A stretch of DNA of 64,000 bases from Staphylococcus schweitzeri (GCF_002902405.1 NZ_PPQS01000042.1:114694-178693); one strand, 5' to 3'. Counted from the stretch's first letter, positions 39,781-49,810 are shown. The notes: generated by a model not told the origin, from the letters alone. Made by a program: numbers and translations.

Positions 39781-40283
39781 AATGCTCCTTTATGAGGGAT
39801 TGCTATTTTATGACCCAATTGTTCAGGCCAAGTGATAGTAGGTTGATTTCTATAATACTCTTCAATTTGTGATATAAATGATTCTGGAAATGCATCAGAA
39901 CGACGTGTTTGTTGGTTAATTCCCATCATCATAACTTCGTTTGTTGATGCTAGTTTACCATCTTCTTTAGTTAATGTTAAAAATAAATGCAAACGTTTAT
40001 AATCATAGTCATAAATATACAGAGTGACGGTAAATGTATCATCAAGAGATAATTCTGAAAGATAAGTTGTATGCTCTTCTAAGGTGAATAAGGTGAATTT
40101 TAAATGATCACGTTCTTCTAAGGACATGCCATGACTGTAGTTAAATAGATTAACAACATGACTGAAAATGATATTATAATTTGCATCATGCATATGGTTG
40201 TTGTGATCAATTAAATCAGTTGTTACAGTTTGGGTATGCGTAAAAAGTTGTTTGATAATAACCAGCTCCTTAGTGACTATCAT
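39777..40283 (-). CDS. Acyl-CoA thioesterase-like hotdog protein, start uncertain
   Basis: Hotdog-fold protein of the 4-hydroxybenzoyl-CoA thioesterase type: TVTTDLIDHNNHMHDANYNIIFSHVV near the N-terminus (H-N-H-M-x-x-x-x-Y pattern), then LEEHTTYLSELSLDDTFTVTLYIYDYDYKRLHLFLTL. The ATG at 40283 is given conservatively. The only good ribosome site, AAGGAG, lies downstream of it, six bases before an in-frame ATT at 40259 and nine before ATC. The domain begins right there, so initiation at a non-standard codon is possible. The small helical protein gene follows with a four-base overlap. Confidence 0.75.
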   Translation of the reverse strand: MIVTKELVIIKQLFTHTQTVTTDLIDHNNHMHDANYNIIFSHVVNLFNYSHGMSLEERDHLKFTLFTLEEHTTYLSELSLDDTFTVTLYIYDYDYKRLHLFLTLTKEDGKLASTNEVMMMGINQQTRRSDAFPESFISQIEEYYRNQPTITWPEQLGHKIAIPHKGAL

Positions 40284-40361
40284 ACTAAAATAAATTGTGA
40301 CATACACGTTATTTAATTCGTGATAAAATAATAATGAATTCGTTGTTTAGGGGGAGAATGG

Positions 40362-41309
40362 ATGGCTTTAACGATACGGTATCAAACAGCACATCAACCA
40401 TTAAGAGTGGTTGATCATGTAGAAGATGTACCAAAAGATGCAACAATTATTTGGTATGACTTTGATGTACCGAATGAAAAAGAAAATGAATGGTTTAAAG
40501 CACACTTTAATTTTAATGATTTAGAAGTGGATGATGCAATCAATGGCATGCCACGCGCTAAATATAAATCTTATAAAGATTATCAGTATGTTGTATTTCA
40601 TAGTATTATTGGTGCAGACTATTCACCAATCGCGTTAAATATTTTTATACAAGACAATATATTAGTCACATATCATCATCAAACTTTAGAATCGTTAAAC
40701 AAAGTTGTCTATAAATATATGAATACATTAGATCCGGAATTGGATTGTGCAGATGTTGTTATTTTAATATTAGATATGATGGTGGATAAATATTTCAACT
40801 TTGTATACTCACTTGAAGATAGTGTCTACAATTTTGAAGACCGTCATGTCGATGATCGATTCAATAAAATGGTAATGGATAGTGTATTCAAGTTGCGCTC
40901 TGACTTGATTAAAGTAAAACGTGTCTTGTTTCCGATGCAAGAACTCATTGATACAATGAAACAAAATGGTGACTTAATTATAGATGATAAACACTCGTTA
41001 TATATACAGCATATCGATGATCACTTGATTAAACAACGTAATATCATTAGAACAGCACAAGAAATGACAAATGAGATTCGAGAGAATTTTGAATCATACA
41101 CTTCATTTAGAATGAATAATATTATGCAAGTACTAACATTAGTATCGGTTATTTTTTCACCATTAACATTCATTGCAGGAATTTATGGTATGAACTTTGT
41201 AAATATGCCAGCCTTACGTTTACATTATGGTTACTATATTTGCTTAGCTGTAATGTTCGTCATAGCTGTTGTATTAGTAATCTTTTTCAAACGTAAAAAA
41301 TGGTTTTAA
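40362..41309 (+). CDS. CorA-family transporter, second copy
   Basis: 315 residues with the CorA layout: a soluble acidic N-terminal domain, a long helix (about 190-250), then two membrane helices. The signature appears as GIYGMNFVNMPAL, the usual CorA GMN context (YGMNF). The protein at 6945-7889 has FFGMNVPLP instead and a different N-terminal domain, so the two are distinct subfamilies. Mg2+ or another divalent ion is the expected substrate. GGGGGAG precedes the ATG. fni follows 30 bases downstream and may be co-transcribed. Confidence 0.9.
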   Translation: MALTIRYQTAHQPLRVVDHVEDVPKDATIIWYDFDVPNEKENEWFKAHFNFNDLEVDDAINGMPRAKYKSYKDYQYVVFHSIIGADYSPIALNIFIQDNILVTYHHQTLESLNKVVYKYMNTLDPELDCADVVILILDMMVDKYFNFVYSLEDSVYNFEDRHVDDRFNKMVMDSVFKLRSDLIKVKRVLFPMQELIDTMKQNGDLIIDDKHSLYIQHIDDHLIKQRNIIRTAQEMTNEIRENFESYTSFRMNNIMQVLTLVSVIFSPLTFIAGIYGMNFVNMPALRLHYGYYICLAVMFVIAVVLVIFFKRKKWF

Positions 41310-41339
41310 ATTAGAAATGATGAAAAGGTAGGTATGATC

Positions 41340-42389
41340 ATGAGTGATTTTCAAAGAGAACAGAGAAAAAATGAGCACGTTGAAATAGCAATGGCACAAT
41401 CTGATGCATTACATTCAGATTTTGATAAGATGCGCTTTGTACACCATTCAATTCCGTCAATCAATGTGGAAGATATCGATTTGACGTCACAAACACCTGA
41501 TTTAACGATGGCATATCCGATATACATCAATGCAATGACGGGTGGTAGTGAGTGGACGAAAAATATCAATGAGAAATTAGCGATTGTAGCGAGAGAAACT
41601 GGTTTGGCTATGGCAGTAGGATCTACTCATGCGGCATTAAGAAATCCACGAATGGCTGAAACATTTACAATAGCAAGAAAAACAAACCCTAATGGCACAA
41701 TATTTAGTAATGTTGGTGCAGATGTTCCCGTAGATAAAGCGTTAGAAGCGATAGATTTGTTAGAAGCACAAGCATTACAGATTCATGTCAATTCGCCTCA
41801 AGAACTTGTCATGCCAGAAGGAAACCGAGAATTTGAGACTTGGTTAGATAATATAGCTGCGATTGTAGCACGTGTATCTGTTCCGGTTATTGTAAAAGAA
41901 GTTGGGTTTGGTATGAGTAAAGAGCTAATGCACGATTTACAACAAATTGGTGTTAAGTATGTTGATGTTAGTGGCAAAGGTGGTACTAATTTCGTAGATA
42001 TTGAAAATGAACGTCGTGCAAATAAAGATATGGATTACTTATCTTCATGGGGACAATCTACAGTCGAATCATTACTTGAAACAACTGCTTATCAAGGTGA
42101 AATGTCAGTATTTGCTAGTGGTGGTTTACGTACACCACTTGATGCAATTAAAAGTTTAGCTCTTGGTGCAAAAGCAGCAGGGATGTCACGTCCCTTTTTA
42201 AATCAAGTTGAAAAGAATGGTATCACTCATACAGTAGAGTATGTAGAATCATTTATAGACCATATGAAAGCAATTATGACGATGTTAAATGCTAAAAATA
42301 TAGATGATTTAACACAAAAGCAACTCGTGTATAGTCCTGAATTAATGTCGTGGATTGAACAACGTGGTTTAAATATACATCGAAGATAG
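41340..42389 (+). CDS. fni: Type 2 isopentenyl-diphosphate isomerase
   Basis: 349 residues from the ATG at 41340 ([13 protein letters not shown]). The FMN-dependent enzyme interconverts isopentenyl and dimethylallyl diphosphate, needed for the mevalonate pathway of staphylococci. Family marks are the N-terminal [68 protein letters not shown] and [37 protein letters not shown] lies upstream. It follows the second CorA gene and ends in a strong terminator. Confidence 0.96.
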   Translation: MSDFQREQRKNEHVEIAMAQSDALHSDFDKMRFVHHSIPSINVEDIDLTSQTPDLTMAYPIYINAMTGGSEWTKNINEKLAIVARETGLAMAVGSTHAALRNPRMAETFTIARKTNPNGTIFSNVGADVPVDKALEAIDLLEAQALQIHVNSPQELVMPEGNREFETWLDNIAAIVARVSVPVIVKEVGFGMSKELMHDLQQIGVKYVDVSGKGGTNFVDIENERRANKDMDYLSSWGQSTVESLLETTAYQGEMSVFASGGLRTPLDAIKSLALGAKAAGMSRPFLNQVEKNGITHTVEYVESFIDHMKAIMTMLNAKNIDDLTQKQLVYSPELMSWIEQRGLNIHRR

Positions 42390-42392
42390 TAC

Positions 42393-42422
42393 AAAAAGAG
42401 GAGGCGAACACCTCCTCTTTTT
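42393..42422. terminator. Bidirectional terminator between fni and gltS
   Basis: AAAAAGAGGAGG pairs perfectly with CCTCCTCTTTTT around a six-base loop. Confidence 0.93.
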
Positions 42423-42429
42423 ATAGTGT

Positions 42430-43638
42430 TTAACTAAACCATTGAATGAATCCCATAATGACGATAACGCCAATTAAATCGATTAGGAATGCTCCTACTA
42501 TAGGAACTACTAAATATGCTTTAGGTGAGTTACCATATTTTTTAGTAATAACATCTAAATTTGCCATGGCATTTGGTGTAGCTCCTAGTCCATGTCCGAT
42601 AAAACCGCCAACCATAACTGCAGCATCATAATCTTTTCCTAAACCTCTAAATAAAATTAAGACAGCAAATAAAATCATAACGATTACTTGGACTAAAACG
42701 ATAATAATAAGAGGTATAGCGAGTTTGTAAATTTCAGTAAGTTGAATGCTCATTAAGGCAAGAGATAAGAATATACCTAATGCAACATCACCAATTTGAT
42801 TAGTGATTTTTAAATCGACAATATTGAAGTTGAAACTTTCGGATATATTTCTAACAATAACAGCAACGAATAATGAGCCAACATAAATTGGAACATTAAT
42901 ACCAGTTTGATCTGTAAATAAATGACTAAAATAGCTTCCTACTGCCATACAGAAAACTACGATTGTAAATTGAATAAAGAATACTTCAGTTCCATTATAT
43001 TTACTATGTAAATGTTCGTTATAAGTTACTTGACTATAATCTTTAAACGTATCATCACTATGTTGAGGCTTTAGATTATAACGTTTAATTAAAAACTTAA
43101 CTACTGGTCCACCTATAAGGCCACCGAATACAAGACCTAAAGTTGCAGCTGCAAGTGCTGCTGTTAATGCTGAATCAATACCCAGTTCTTGAATTGTTTT
43201 GCCATAAGCAGCAGCATTGCCATGTCCACCTTCCATAGACATTGAACCGGCAGTTAATCCCAGTAATGGCTTAATATTCAATACTTTAGCTAGTGATACA
43301 CCAACTAAATTTTGAATGACAGAAATGATGGCACAAAACATAAAATAAAGCAGTAAAACTTTGCCACCAAGTTTAAACAATTTTAAAGATGCACCAAGTC
43401 CGATTGTAGTAAAGAATGCTAACATAAAGAAATCTTGAATGAACGAAGCATCTAATTTAATCTTAACCATACCAAATGAATCTAAAGCAGCAACTAAAAT
43501 AGCAAAGATTAACCCACCAATTACTGGTGCAGGTATACAAATGCGTTTTAAGAAGTTGACATGATTGACGATAGCCTTACCAAGTAAGTAGAGTACGCAG
43601 GCTAAACATAATGTTGTAATTGCATTTAGTTCTATCAT
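42430..43638 (-). CDS. gltS: Sodium/glutamate symporter
   Basis: 402 residues from the ATG at 43638 (MIELNAITTLCL), with AAGGGGGA upstream; the upstream in-frame extension has no site. About ten membrane helices in two inverted halves. The GltS marks SMEGGHGNAAAYGKTI (about 135-150) and GGFIGHGLGATPNAMANLDV (about 350-370) are present. It imports glutamate with Na+. A TGTAAGCGCT word 60 bases upstream is half of a cre site but the other half is poor. The structured element at 43902-43999 lies further upstream. Confidence 0.94.
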   Translation of the reverse strand: MIELNAITTLCLACVLYLLGKAIVNHVNFLKRICIPAPVIGGLIFAILVAALDSFGMVKIKLDASFIQDFFMLAFFTTIGLGASLKLFKLGGKVLLLYFMFCAIISVIQNLVGVSLAKVLNIKPLLGLTAGSMSMEGGHGNAAAYGKTIQELGIDSALTAALAAATLGLVFGGLIGGPVVKFLIKRYNLKPQHSDDTFKDYSQVTYNEHLHSKYNGTEVFFIQFTIVVFCMAVGSYFSHLFTDQTGINVPIYVGSLFVAVIVRNISESFNFNIVDLKITNQIGDVALGIFLSLALMSIQLTEIYKLAIPLIIIVLVQVIVMILFAVLILFRGLGKDYDAAVMVGGFIGHGLGATPNAMANLDVITKKYGNSPKAYLVVPIVGAFLIDLIGVIVIMGFIQWFS

Positions 43639-43901
43639 TTTATAATCCCCCTTGCTAAATATCCCTCGCCCTAAAGTAATGTGCTTGAAAATGTAAGCGC
43701 TGCAAAAGGGCGCTTTTATCATTATACATGCGATAAATCAATATTTCTAGTTTCCGAAAATAATAGAATTAATATTAATACATAAAAGTTTAATAATTAT
43801 AAAGGATTATATTGATATATTTTCACAATTAAGAGCAAGTTTCTAGTAAAGGGAGGTTCTAAAGAAAGATGAATAAAATAGAAAGTCAACCCAGGTCGGG
43901 A

Positions 43902-43999
43902 CAAAAGCGTTTAGGATTTGAGCAGAACCGAACGATGAGCAAAATTGTTTTCCAAATTTTGTCGAACCGTGAGAGTTTCTGTCGAAAATCCTGCTTTTG
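43902..43999. other. Nested hairpin element between gltS and the glycosylase gene
   Basis: CAAAAGC (43902-43908) pairs with GCTTTTG (43993-43999); AGGATTT (43913-43919) with AAATCCT (43986-43992); CAGAA (43923-43927) with TTCTG (43977-43981); CAAAATT (43940-43946) with AATTTTG (43955-43961). The helices nest, giving one long arm. A 65-codon open frame (43869-44066) crosses it but looks non-coding. GC content is higher than the flanks. It could be a small RNA, a leader of gltS on the minus strand, or a dispersed repeat. Confidence 0.6.
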
Positions 44000-44091
44000 G
44001 GACGCCGTTAATCGTTTCCCAGAGCACAAAAACTTTATGTCGCAACCTCGACTTTTAGGTAGATAGTTTTCATTTGCTATTAAAAATATAT

Positions 44092-44700
44092 TTACTTCCA
44101 CGTATCTTCGGGCAACATACAATCTGATTTACGCATGCGAGACACAAATGGGTTTCCTTTTACTGTGTAACGTAATGCTTTATGTGTCCAGTCGCCCTTA
44201 TTTGGAATACCAATTCGTGGACTTGCAATAATATCTTTAGGATATTTACGGTTCTTTGTATCAATGGATAATCTACAATCATTTAGCGTTGCACCATCGA
44301 TAGAACGTGGGATGTTAAATGCTTTCGTCCATTTTCCAGGGCCATTCGTTACGTCGTATCCTTGCTTTCCTCTATTGCGAAACATAACAGACAAACCATC
44401 TTCTGGTTCGATGGCACGGATGAGTACACCTTCTGGTATGCCTTCAGATTTAGTCACAAAATTTATGAGCAGATGTGTATGCATCACATGCGCATAAATT
44501 GTTCCGCCACGCTTATATAGAGATGTGACTTTAGGTGTTACTTTACCATTAAATCCATGAGCAGCAAGATCATCAAATCCTAAGTAAGCTTCTGTTTCCA
44601 CAATATAGCCAGTATAAGTTTGTCCCTCATCTTGATAGATTACTTTAACACCTAAAAGATTTTTAGCAATTTTTCTCGTATCATTATTAACAAAATCCAT
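44092..44700 (-). CDS. mpg: 3-methyladenine DNA glycosylase (AAG/MPG family)
   Basis: 202 residues, the length of bacterial AAG-type glycosylases. Marks include [52 protein letters not shown], with the catalytic glutamate in ETEAY near residue 37, and [12 protein letters not shown] with the LLSxGPGKLT-type motif. It removes alkylated purines in base excision repair. AAGGAGAAT lies upstream. A single gene; no terminator hairpin was seen directly after it, unless the nested element serves. Confidence 0.92.
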   Translation of the reverse strand: MDFVNNDTRKIAKNLLGVKVIYQDEGQTYTGYIVETEAYLGFDDLAAHGFNGKVTPKVTSLYKRGGTIYAHVMHTHLLINFVTKSEGIPEGVLIRAIEPEDGLSVMFRNRGKQGYDVTNGPGKWTKAFNIPRSIDGATLNDCRLSIDTKNRKYPKDIIASPRIGIPNKGDWTHKALRYTVKGNPFVSRMRKSDCMLPEDTWK

Positions 44701-45114
44701 ATTATTCTCCTTGGTAATTATATGATTAATTTAAATAAAATTGAAAAACATATTTTTATTGTGGTAAATGTTTGTTAAACTAGTATTGTTAAGAATTATA
44801 AAAATATTAAGTATTTACTTTGAGGCTGATATTTAAATAACTAATATAATGTCAAATTTCGATGAAACTAGTTAATCATAGTTTGTTATTAGTATAATTA
44901 ACCTTGTGTTTACTTTCAAATGGGGTAAAGCAGTGATTAACATATTTAATGAACTTGTAATTCGAAATAGTGATATAAAAGATTTAGCTTCAACTATGTG
45001 TTTTGTGTATGTTGGATTTTGCTGAAGTGAATTGTCTAGTTAATGAATCAAATACTTCATGACAGTAATAATGATTAAAAATATAAATATGATTAATGAA
45101 AGGGAGAAATTGCA
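44701..45114. other. Gene-free stretch
   Basis: About 410 bases of AT-rich sequence between the divergent glycosylase and DUF805 genes. I see no open frame with a ribosome site, no strong hairpin and no repeat. Promoters for both genes must lie here. Confidence 0.6.
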
Positions 45115-45735
45115 ATGGAACAATTACCTCAAGTAGGATTTATGAAATCATTCGTATTATTTTGGAAAAATTATATTAATTTTACGGGAAGATCAAGACG
45201 TAGTGAATATTGGTATATGATGCTATGGCACTTAATATTTTTACTTCCTGCTTTCTTCGTGTTCCTTATGGGTTTTATATTTGTAGGTATAGGTGAAGAA
45301 ATAGATGGTGATGTAATATCTGTTTTTGGTGTGTTTATAATAATAATTACAGTTATTTATATGCTTCTCTATTCTTTAGCAACGTTTATTCCCAATTTGG
45401 CATTAAGTGTCCGAAGATTCCATGATATATCAAGAACAATGGTATTACCAATTATAATGTTTGCATATAGTATTGTATTCTCTGTAGTTGTGCAGTGTAT
45501 CGAATCATATTATGATAATGATTTTATGTTTATGCCAATTGGAATTGTTATTTTGTTAGTACTTCTTTATCTTATTTATTTTGGACTTACAGTTACAATG
45601 ATAGTATTCCTATGTTTCGACAGTAAGCCAGCAAATAAATATGGTGAAAGTCCAAAATATCCATCTACAATTAAAAATCAACCAGAGACATCTGAAACAC
45701 CAGAAACACCGAAAGAAACAGAAAATCAATTGTAA
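45115..45735 (+). CDS. DUF805-family membrane protein
   Basis: 206 residues. The N-terminal block FVLFWKNYINFTGRSRRSEYWYMMLWHLI (about 12-40) is the DUF805 hallmark; four helices follow (about 35-60, 70-95, 115-135, 142-167), with LALSVRRFHDISRT between the second and third. The C-terminal tail is cytoplasmic and rich in Pro, Glu and Thr (ETSETPETPKETENQL). Function unknown. AGGGAG precedes the ATG. It has its own terminator. Confidence 0.88.
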   Translation: MEQLPQVGFMKSFVLFWKNYINFTGRSRRSEYWYMMLWHLIFLLPAFFVFLMGFIFVGIGEEIDGDVISVFGVFIIIITVIYMLLYSLATFIPNLALSVRRFHDISRTMVLPIIMFAYSIVFSVVVQCIESYYDNDFMFMPIGIVILLVLLYLIYFGLTVTMIVFLCFDSKPANKYGESPKYPSTIKNQPETSETPETPKETENQL

Positions 45736-45741
45736 TGATAT

Positions 45742-45777
45742 AAATATCTCAGCAGATTGTTGCTGGGATATTTTTTT
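45742..45777 (+). terminator. Terminator after the DUF805 gene
   Basis: AAATATCTCAGCA pairs with TGCTGGGATATTT, then more T residues. Confidence 0.88.
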
Positions 45778-45963
45778 ACTGTGATATGTAAAGGTATGAA
45801 AGGTATTTTTCCATTATTAAAGATTCTAAATATGTCATGAGGTAAATATGAGTCATTTCCAACCTTGAGAATTTAAAAAATAAACAAACTTTAAAAATAT
45901 TGTATGTAAAGTGTATAGAAATGTTATATTAAGGTAAATAGCTATTATTTTAGGAGGCAAAAG

Positions 45964-46863
45964 ATGGGACTTGTAATTGAACATGTTACAAAACGTTTTG
46001 GTAAGATGACGGCAGTAAATGATATTTCGCTAGAATTAGAATCAGGCAAGATGTTAGGCTTTCTAGGTAGAAATGGAGCAGGTAAAACAACAACATTTCG
46101 CATGATTTTAGGGTTAAGTGAACCAACTGAAGGTTACATTACTTATAACGGTAAAAAACTAGATAAAACGATGTATAATCGTATCGGTTATTTACCTGAA
46201 GAACGCGGCTTACATGCGAAAATGACAGTCGAGGATGAATTAAAATATTTAGCAACTTTAAAAGGGATGTCAAAGAAAGACATTCAAAGTCAAATGACAT
46301 ATTGGCTGGACCGTTTTGACATTACTGAAAATCGAAAAAAGCGTATCGATAGCTTATCGAAAGGGAATCAACAAAAGATTCAACTTTTAGCAAGTATGTT
46401 ACATAAACCGGAATTACTCATTTTGGATGAACCATTTAGTGGTTTAGATCCCGTCAATGTTGAACTGTTGAAAGAAGCAGTTAAAGATTTAAATGGTTGG
46501 GGTAGTACGATTGTTTATAGCTCACATCGCATGGAACATGTCGAAGAATTATGTGATGACGTATGCATTTTAGATAAAGGTAAATTAATTGTGTCAGGTG
46601 ATATTCACCATGTGCGTTCATCTAATGGATACCAAAAAGTTGTAATTGAATCAGACACACCTATACCAGATTTATCACAAATAGATGGCATTATTCAAAG
46701 TGAAAATATTAAGCAGGGCATACGCTTAACAATTGAAGATGAAGCGGTAGCAAAAAATATTTATCAAATTGTAACACAACAAGGATATGTTAAACGATTC
46801 CAAGTTGTAGAGCCATCATTGCAAGATATATTCATTGCGAAAGTAGGTGGCAAGGATGAATAA
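45964..46863 (+). CDS. ABC transporter ATPase (NatA-like)
   Basis: 299 residues. Walker A GRNGAGKTTT (about 35-44), signature LSKGNQQKIQLLA, Walker B LLILDEPFSGLDP, switch histidine in YSSHRMEHVEEL. After residue 220 a C-terminal extension of about 80 residues follows, typical of this group. It ends PSLQDIFIAKVG. The permease gene overlaps its end by eight bases. AGGAGG precedes the ATG. Na+ export is the role of NatAB in Bacillus; here the substrate is unknown. Confidence 0.9.
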   Translation: MGLVIEHVTKRFGKMTAVNDISLELESGKMLGFLGRNGAGKTTTFRMILGLSEPTEGYITYNGKKLDKTMYNRIGYLPEERGLHAKMTVEDELKYLATLKGMSKKDIQSQMTYWLDRFDITENRKKRIDSLSKGNQQKIQLLASMLHKPELLILDEPFSGLDPVNVELLKEAVKDLNGWGSTIVYSSHRMEHVEELCDDVCILDKGKLIVSGDIHHVRSSNGYQKVVIESDTPIPDLSQIDGIIQSENIKQGIRLTIEDEAVAKNIYQIVTQQGYVKRFQVVEPSLQDIFIAKVGGKDE

Positions 46864-48088
46864 GTTTTGGGCGACATTCAGTTTGACTTATATTAATAAA
46901 ATTAAAGCAAAATCATTTATTATTTTTATGGTTTTAGTTGCAGTCTTAATGATAGGTCTTTCAAATATCGATAAGATTATAAATATGTTTGATGATGGAC
47001 CGGATAAAATTGGTGTGGCAGCACCGAATGAACAAATTTATAATGCATTTAAGCAGCAGGGAAAAACATTTCAAAGTGATATTAAATATACAAAAGTCTC
47101 TAAAGATGATGCTGAAAAGCAAGTGAAAAACCATAAACTCGATAAAGCTTATGTTATTAATCTGAATAAAGATAACACATTACAGGCGACCATTATAAGT
47201 GAGAAACGTGTAAGTAAAGAGGATACACAAAAAGTGACTGCTTTATTAACAACAATTCAAACGAACTTTGTTGCTACCGAATTAAATATTAATAAGCAAG
47301 ACTTACAAAAGTTACAAGCACAAAGTAAAGTTAACAATAAAATTGTTTCTAAAGATGAAGTTGATAAAGTATCTGAAGGACAAAAAATTTTTAACTATGC
47401 ATTGGCATATGGCATTATCTTTTTAATGTTCTTTATTATTTTAAATTATGCATCTCAAATAGCAATGGAAATTGCTAGTGAAAAAACATCGCGTGTGATT
47501 GAAATGATTATTACTAGCATTTCTCCAGTTCAGCATATCTTTGCTAAAATTTTAGGTGTGATTGCAGTTGCGGTAACACAAATTATGTTAATAGTAATGA
47601 TGGCAGTTGTATGTATTTATGCATTTGATTTAAAAGACTTACTTAAAGGATTTAATGTTGAAATGAATCAATTATCTTGGCAAATTATTATTATTGGCAT
47701 AATAAGTAGTATTGTTGGAATCATGGCGTTTGTCTTATTAGCAGCAATTCTCGGGTCATTGACATCTAGAATTGAAGACTTGAATCAATCTTTAATGCCA
47801 CTGACATTAATAGGAATGATTGCATTTTATATTGCGATATTTACGATTAATAATCCTGATGGAAAACTTGCTATAATTACAAGTTACATTCCATTTTTTG
47901 CGCCGTTTCAATTAGTAGTACGTGCCCAAACTTCAGCGCTTCAAATACATGAAGTAATTATTAGTTCATTAATCTCAATTGCAATGGTAGCAGTCTTATT
48001 GTGGATGGCAATTAAAACATATAAAGATTCAGTACTGACTTTTGAACGTGGATTATTTAAAACATTTAGACGTGTTTTCAAACAATAA
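46856..48088 (+). CDS. ABC-2 permease (NatB-like)
   Basis: 410 residues from the ATG at 46856; AGGTGG lies six bases upstream, inside the ATPase gene. One N-terminal helix, an external domain of about 150 residues rich in Lys, Asp and Gln, then five or six helices. The motif ASEKTSRVIEMIITSISPVQHIFAKILGV is typical of NatB-type permeases. It forms one exporter with the upstream ATPase and is translationally coupled to it. Confidence 0.9.
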   Translation: MNKFWATFSLTYINKIKAKSFIIFMVLVAVLMIGLSNIDKIINMFDDGPDKIGVAAPNEQIYNAFKQQGKTFQSDIKYTKVSKDDAEKQVKNHKLDKAYVINLNKDNTLQATIISEKRVSKEDTQKVTALLTTIQTNFVATELNINKQDLQKLQAQSKVNNKIVSKDEVDKVSEGQKIFNYALAYGIIFLMFFIILNYASQIAMEIASEKTSRVIEMIITSISPVQHIFAKILGVIAVAVTQIMLIVMMAVVCIYAFDLKDLLKGFNVEMNQLSWQIIIIGIISSIVGIMAFVLLAAILGSLTSRIEDLNQSLMPLTLIGMIAFYIAIFTINNPDGKLAIITSYIPFFAPFQLVVRAQTSALQIHEVIISSLISIAMVAVLLWMAIKTYKDSVLTFERGLFKTFRRVFKQ

Positions 48089-48096
48089 AATACATT

Positions 48097-48157
48097 AAGA
48101 GTAACACACATTTTTCGTATAAATCGATGATGTAAGCGTGTTACTCTTATTTTTTTG
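48097..48157 (+). terminator. Terminator after the NatAB-like operon
   Basis: AAGAGTAACAC pairs perfectly with GTGTTACTCTT, followed by a run of seven T. Confidence 0.9.
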
Positions 48158-48305
48158 AATTTATCTATAGAATAATGCTTAAAAAAGTGTACAATATGTA
48201 TGTGAAAATGAACTTTTTAAATGGGAATGTGAAGTAATAAGTTTTAATAATAAGTAAAATACAAATGATTGAATGTCTTTTGGAACTACATGATGGAGTG
48301 ATGTA

Positions 48306-48632
48306 ATGTTATATCCGATTTTTATATTTATATTAGCAGGAATATGTGAAATAGGTGGGGGATACCTTATTTGGCTGTGGCTTAGGGAAGGACAGTCATC
48401 ACTATTTGGTCTAATAGGTGGCATTATTTTAATGTTATATGGTGTTATTGCAACATTTCAATCATATCCAACATTCGGTAGAGTCTATGCTGCATATGGT
48501 GGTGTGTTTATTATTATGAGTTTGATTTTCGCTATGATTGTTGATAAACAAATGCCAGATAAGTATGACGTTATAGGTGCAATCATTTGTATTGTAGGCG
48601 TTTTAGTAATGTTGTTGCCCAGCAGAGCTTAA
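48306..48632 (+). CDS. YnfA/UPF0060-family membrane protein
   Basis: 108 residues with four helices and almost no soluble part, similar in design to small multidrug resistance proteins. The marks [19 protein letters not shown] (about 11-29), [11 protein letters not shown] and [18 protein letters not shown] are those of YnfA. Transport has been proposed for some homologues but is not general knowledge. GGAGTG lies upstream. The epimerase gene follows 30 bases downstream, perhaps on the same transcript. Confidence 0.9.
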   Translation: MLYPIFIFILAGICEIGGGYLIWLWLREGQSSLFGLIGGIILMLYGVIATFQSYPTFGRVYAAYGGVFIIMSLIFAMIVDKQMPDKYDVIGAIICIVGVLVMLLPSRA

Positions 48633-48661
48633 ACGTGTGTGTTTAGAAGGGAGAAGTAAAA

Positions 48662-49681
48662 ATGATAGTTGAAGTTGAGCATCAAAGACATGGTGTAGAT
48701 TTAATCAAAATTGATAATGATGAAACTAAAATTATTTTTACGAATTATGGAGCGAGAGTAGTATCTTGGAAATATCATGATAATAATATTGTTTTGGGGA
48801 ATGTTGTTGAAGCAGATGAATTCTATCACAATAATCCATTTAAATTTGGAGCTTCAATTGGTAGGTATAGCGGGAGAATTGACAATGCTAAATTCCAGTT
48901 GAATAGTAAGCAATATCAGTTAGAGCAAAACAATGGAGAACATCATTTGCATGGCGGATGTAACGGTTTGGATAGTAAGTTGTTTGATTATGAAATTAGA
49001 AATGAAATTGCTCAAATTAAAGTGATTTTTAAAACTGTGTTGAAATCAGCAGATGATTATTTTCCAGGTGATGTAAATGTAACGATTACACATATTTATG
49101 ACGCCGATCATCAATGGTCTATTGAATATGAAGCAGTTGCTACAGAAGATACATTATTTAGTCCTACAAATCATGTCTATTTTAATTTGAATAGAGATAA
49201 TAATGTAGTTGATAATCATCGTATTTCTAGCAAGCAGTTGAATATGTATTTATTAGATGATCGAAACATTGTTACTGGTGAAGTTCTCGATTTACATGAG
49301 GTATTTGAACATAATAAAATCAAGTTAAGTGATATTTTTACGTCGCAACATCCACAACTAAGTGAACAGATGACAAGTTTTGGTGGTTTAGACCATCCAT
49401 TTACAGTTGGTGAACATAAGATGTTTGTTGAAAATCATGAATTTTCATTAGAGGTAGATACAGATATGCCACATGTTGTATTTTTTACTTTTAATCATCC
49501 TGATGAATGGGAAAGTTCATTTAATATTTATAAACCACACTCTGGCTTTACGTTGGAAACACAATTTTTACCAAATGATATTAATTTACATGGTGATACG
49601 GCGCCATCCATTTTAAAAGCTGGCGTAGTATTTAATTCGACAACTAGTTTCCGCATCCAAGAAAAAGTTGATAATGAATAA
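48662..49681 (+). CDS. galM: Aldose 1-epimerase
   Basis: 339 residues of the mutarotase fold. Marks: ASIGRYSGRIDNAKF near residue 65, HHLHGGCNGLDSKLF with a substrate-binding histidine, SPTNHVYFNL with the conserved NH-YFN pattern containing the catalytic histidine, and GFTLETQFLPN with the catalytic glutamate. It interconverts alpha and beta forms of sugars such as galactose or glucose. GGGAG lies upstream. No sugar operon is adjacent. Confidence 0.9.
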   Translation: MIVEVEHQRHGVDLIKIDNDETKIIFTNYGARVVSWKYHDNNIVLGNVVEADEFYHNNPFKFGASIGRYSGRIDNAKFQLNSKQYQLEQNNGEHHLHGGCNGLDSKLFDYEIRNEIAQIKVIFKTVLKSADDYFPGDVNVTITHIYDADHQWSIEYEAVATEDTLFSPTNHVYFNLNRDNNVVDNHRISSKQLNMYLLDDRNIVTGEVLDLHEVFEHNKIKLSDIFTSQHPQLSEQMTSFGGLDHPFTVGEHKMFVENHEFSLEVDTDMPHVVFFTFNHPDEWESSFNIYKPHSGFTLETQFLPNDINLHGDTAPSILKAGVVFNSTTSFRIQEKVDNE

Positions 49682-49810
49682 AGTCCTTATTGGCTGTCTA
49701 ATAGCTTCAATTGAAGTTTGAACTATTCGTTTGCCACATAGTTATTTGAAGTCAAAAGGCAGTAAAATTTTTAAGTACGTTAATATAAGTGGAATACTTT
49801 ATATAAATAT

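Noticed and set aside
43691..43712. A cre site upstream of gltS (TGTAAGCGCT...)
   Set aside because: Only the left half matches; the right half has two or more mismatches and the spacing is off.
43869..44066. A 65-codon open frame on the plus strand between gltS and the glycosylase gene
   Set aside because: It runs through the nested hairpins; the odd peptide (QPRSGQKRLGFEQNR) looks like a structured element read as protein.
45115..45735. A phage or defence gene behind the DUF805 protein
   Set aside because: The neighbours are ordinary housekeeping and transport genes, and no recombinase, toxin pair or nuclease is present.
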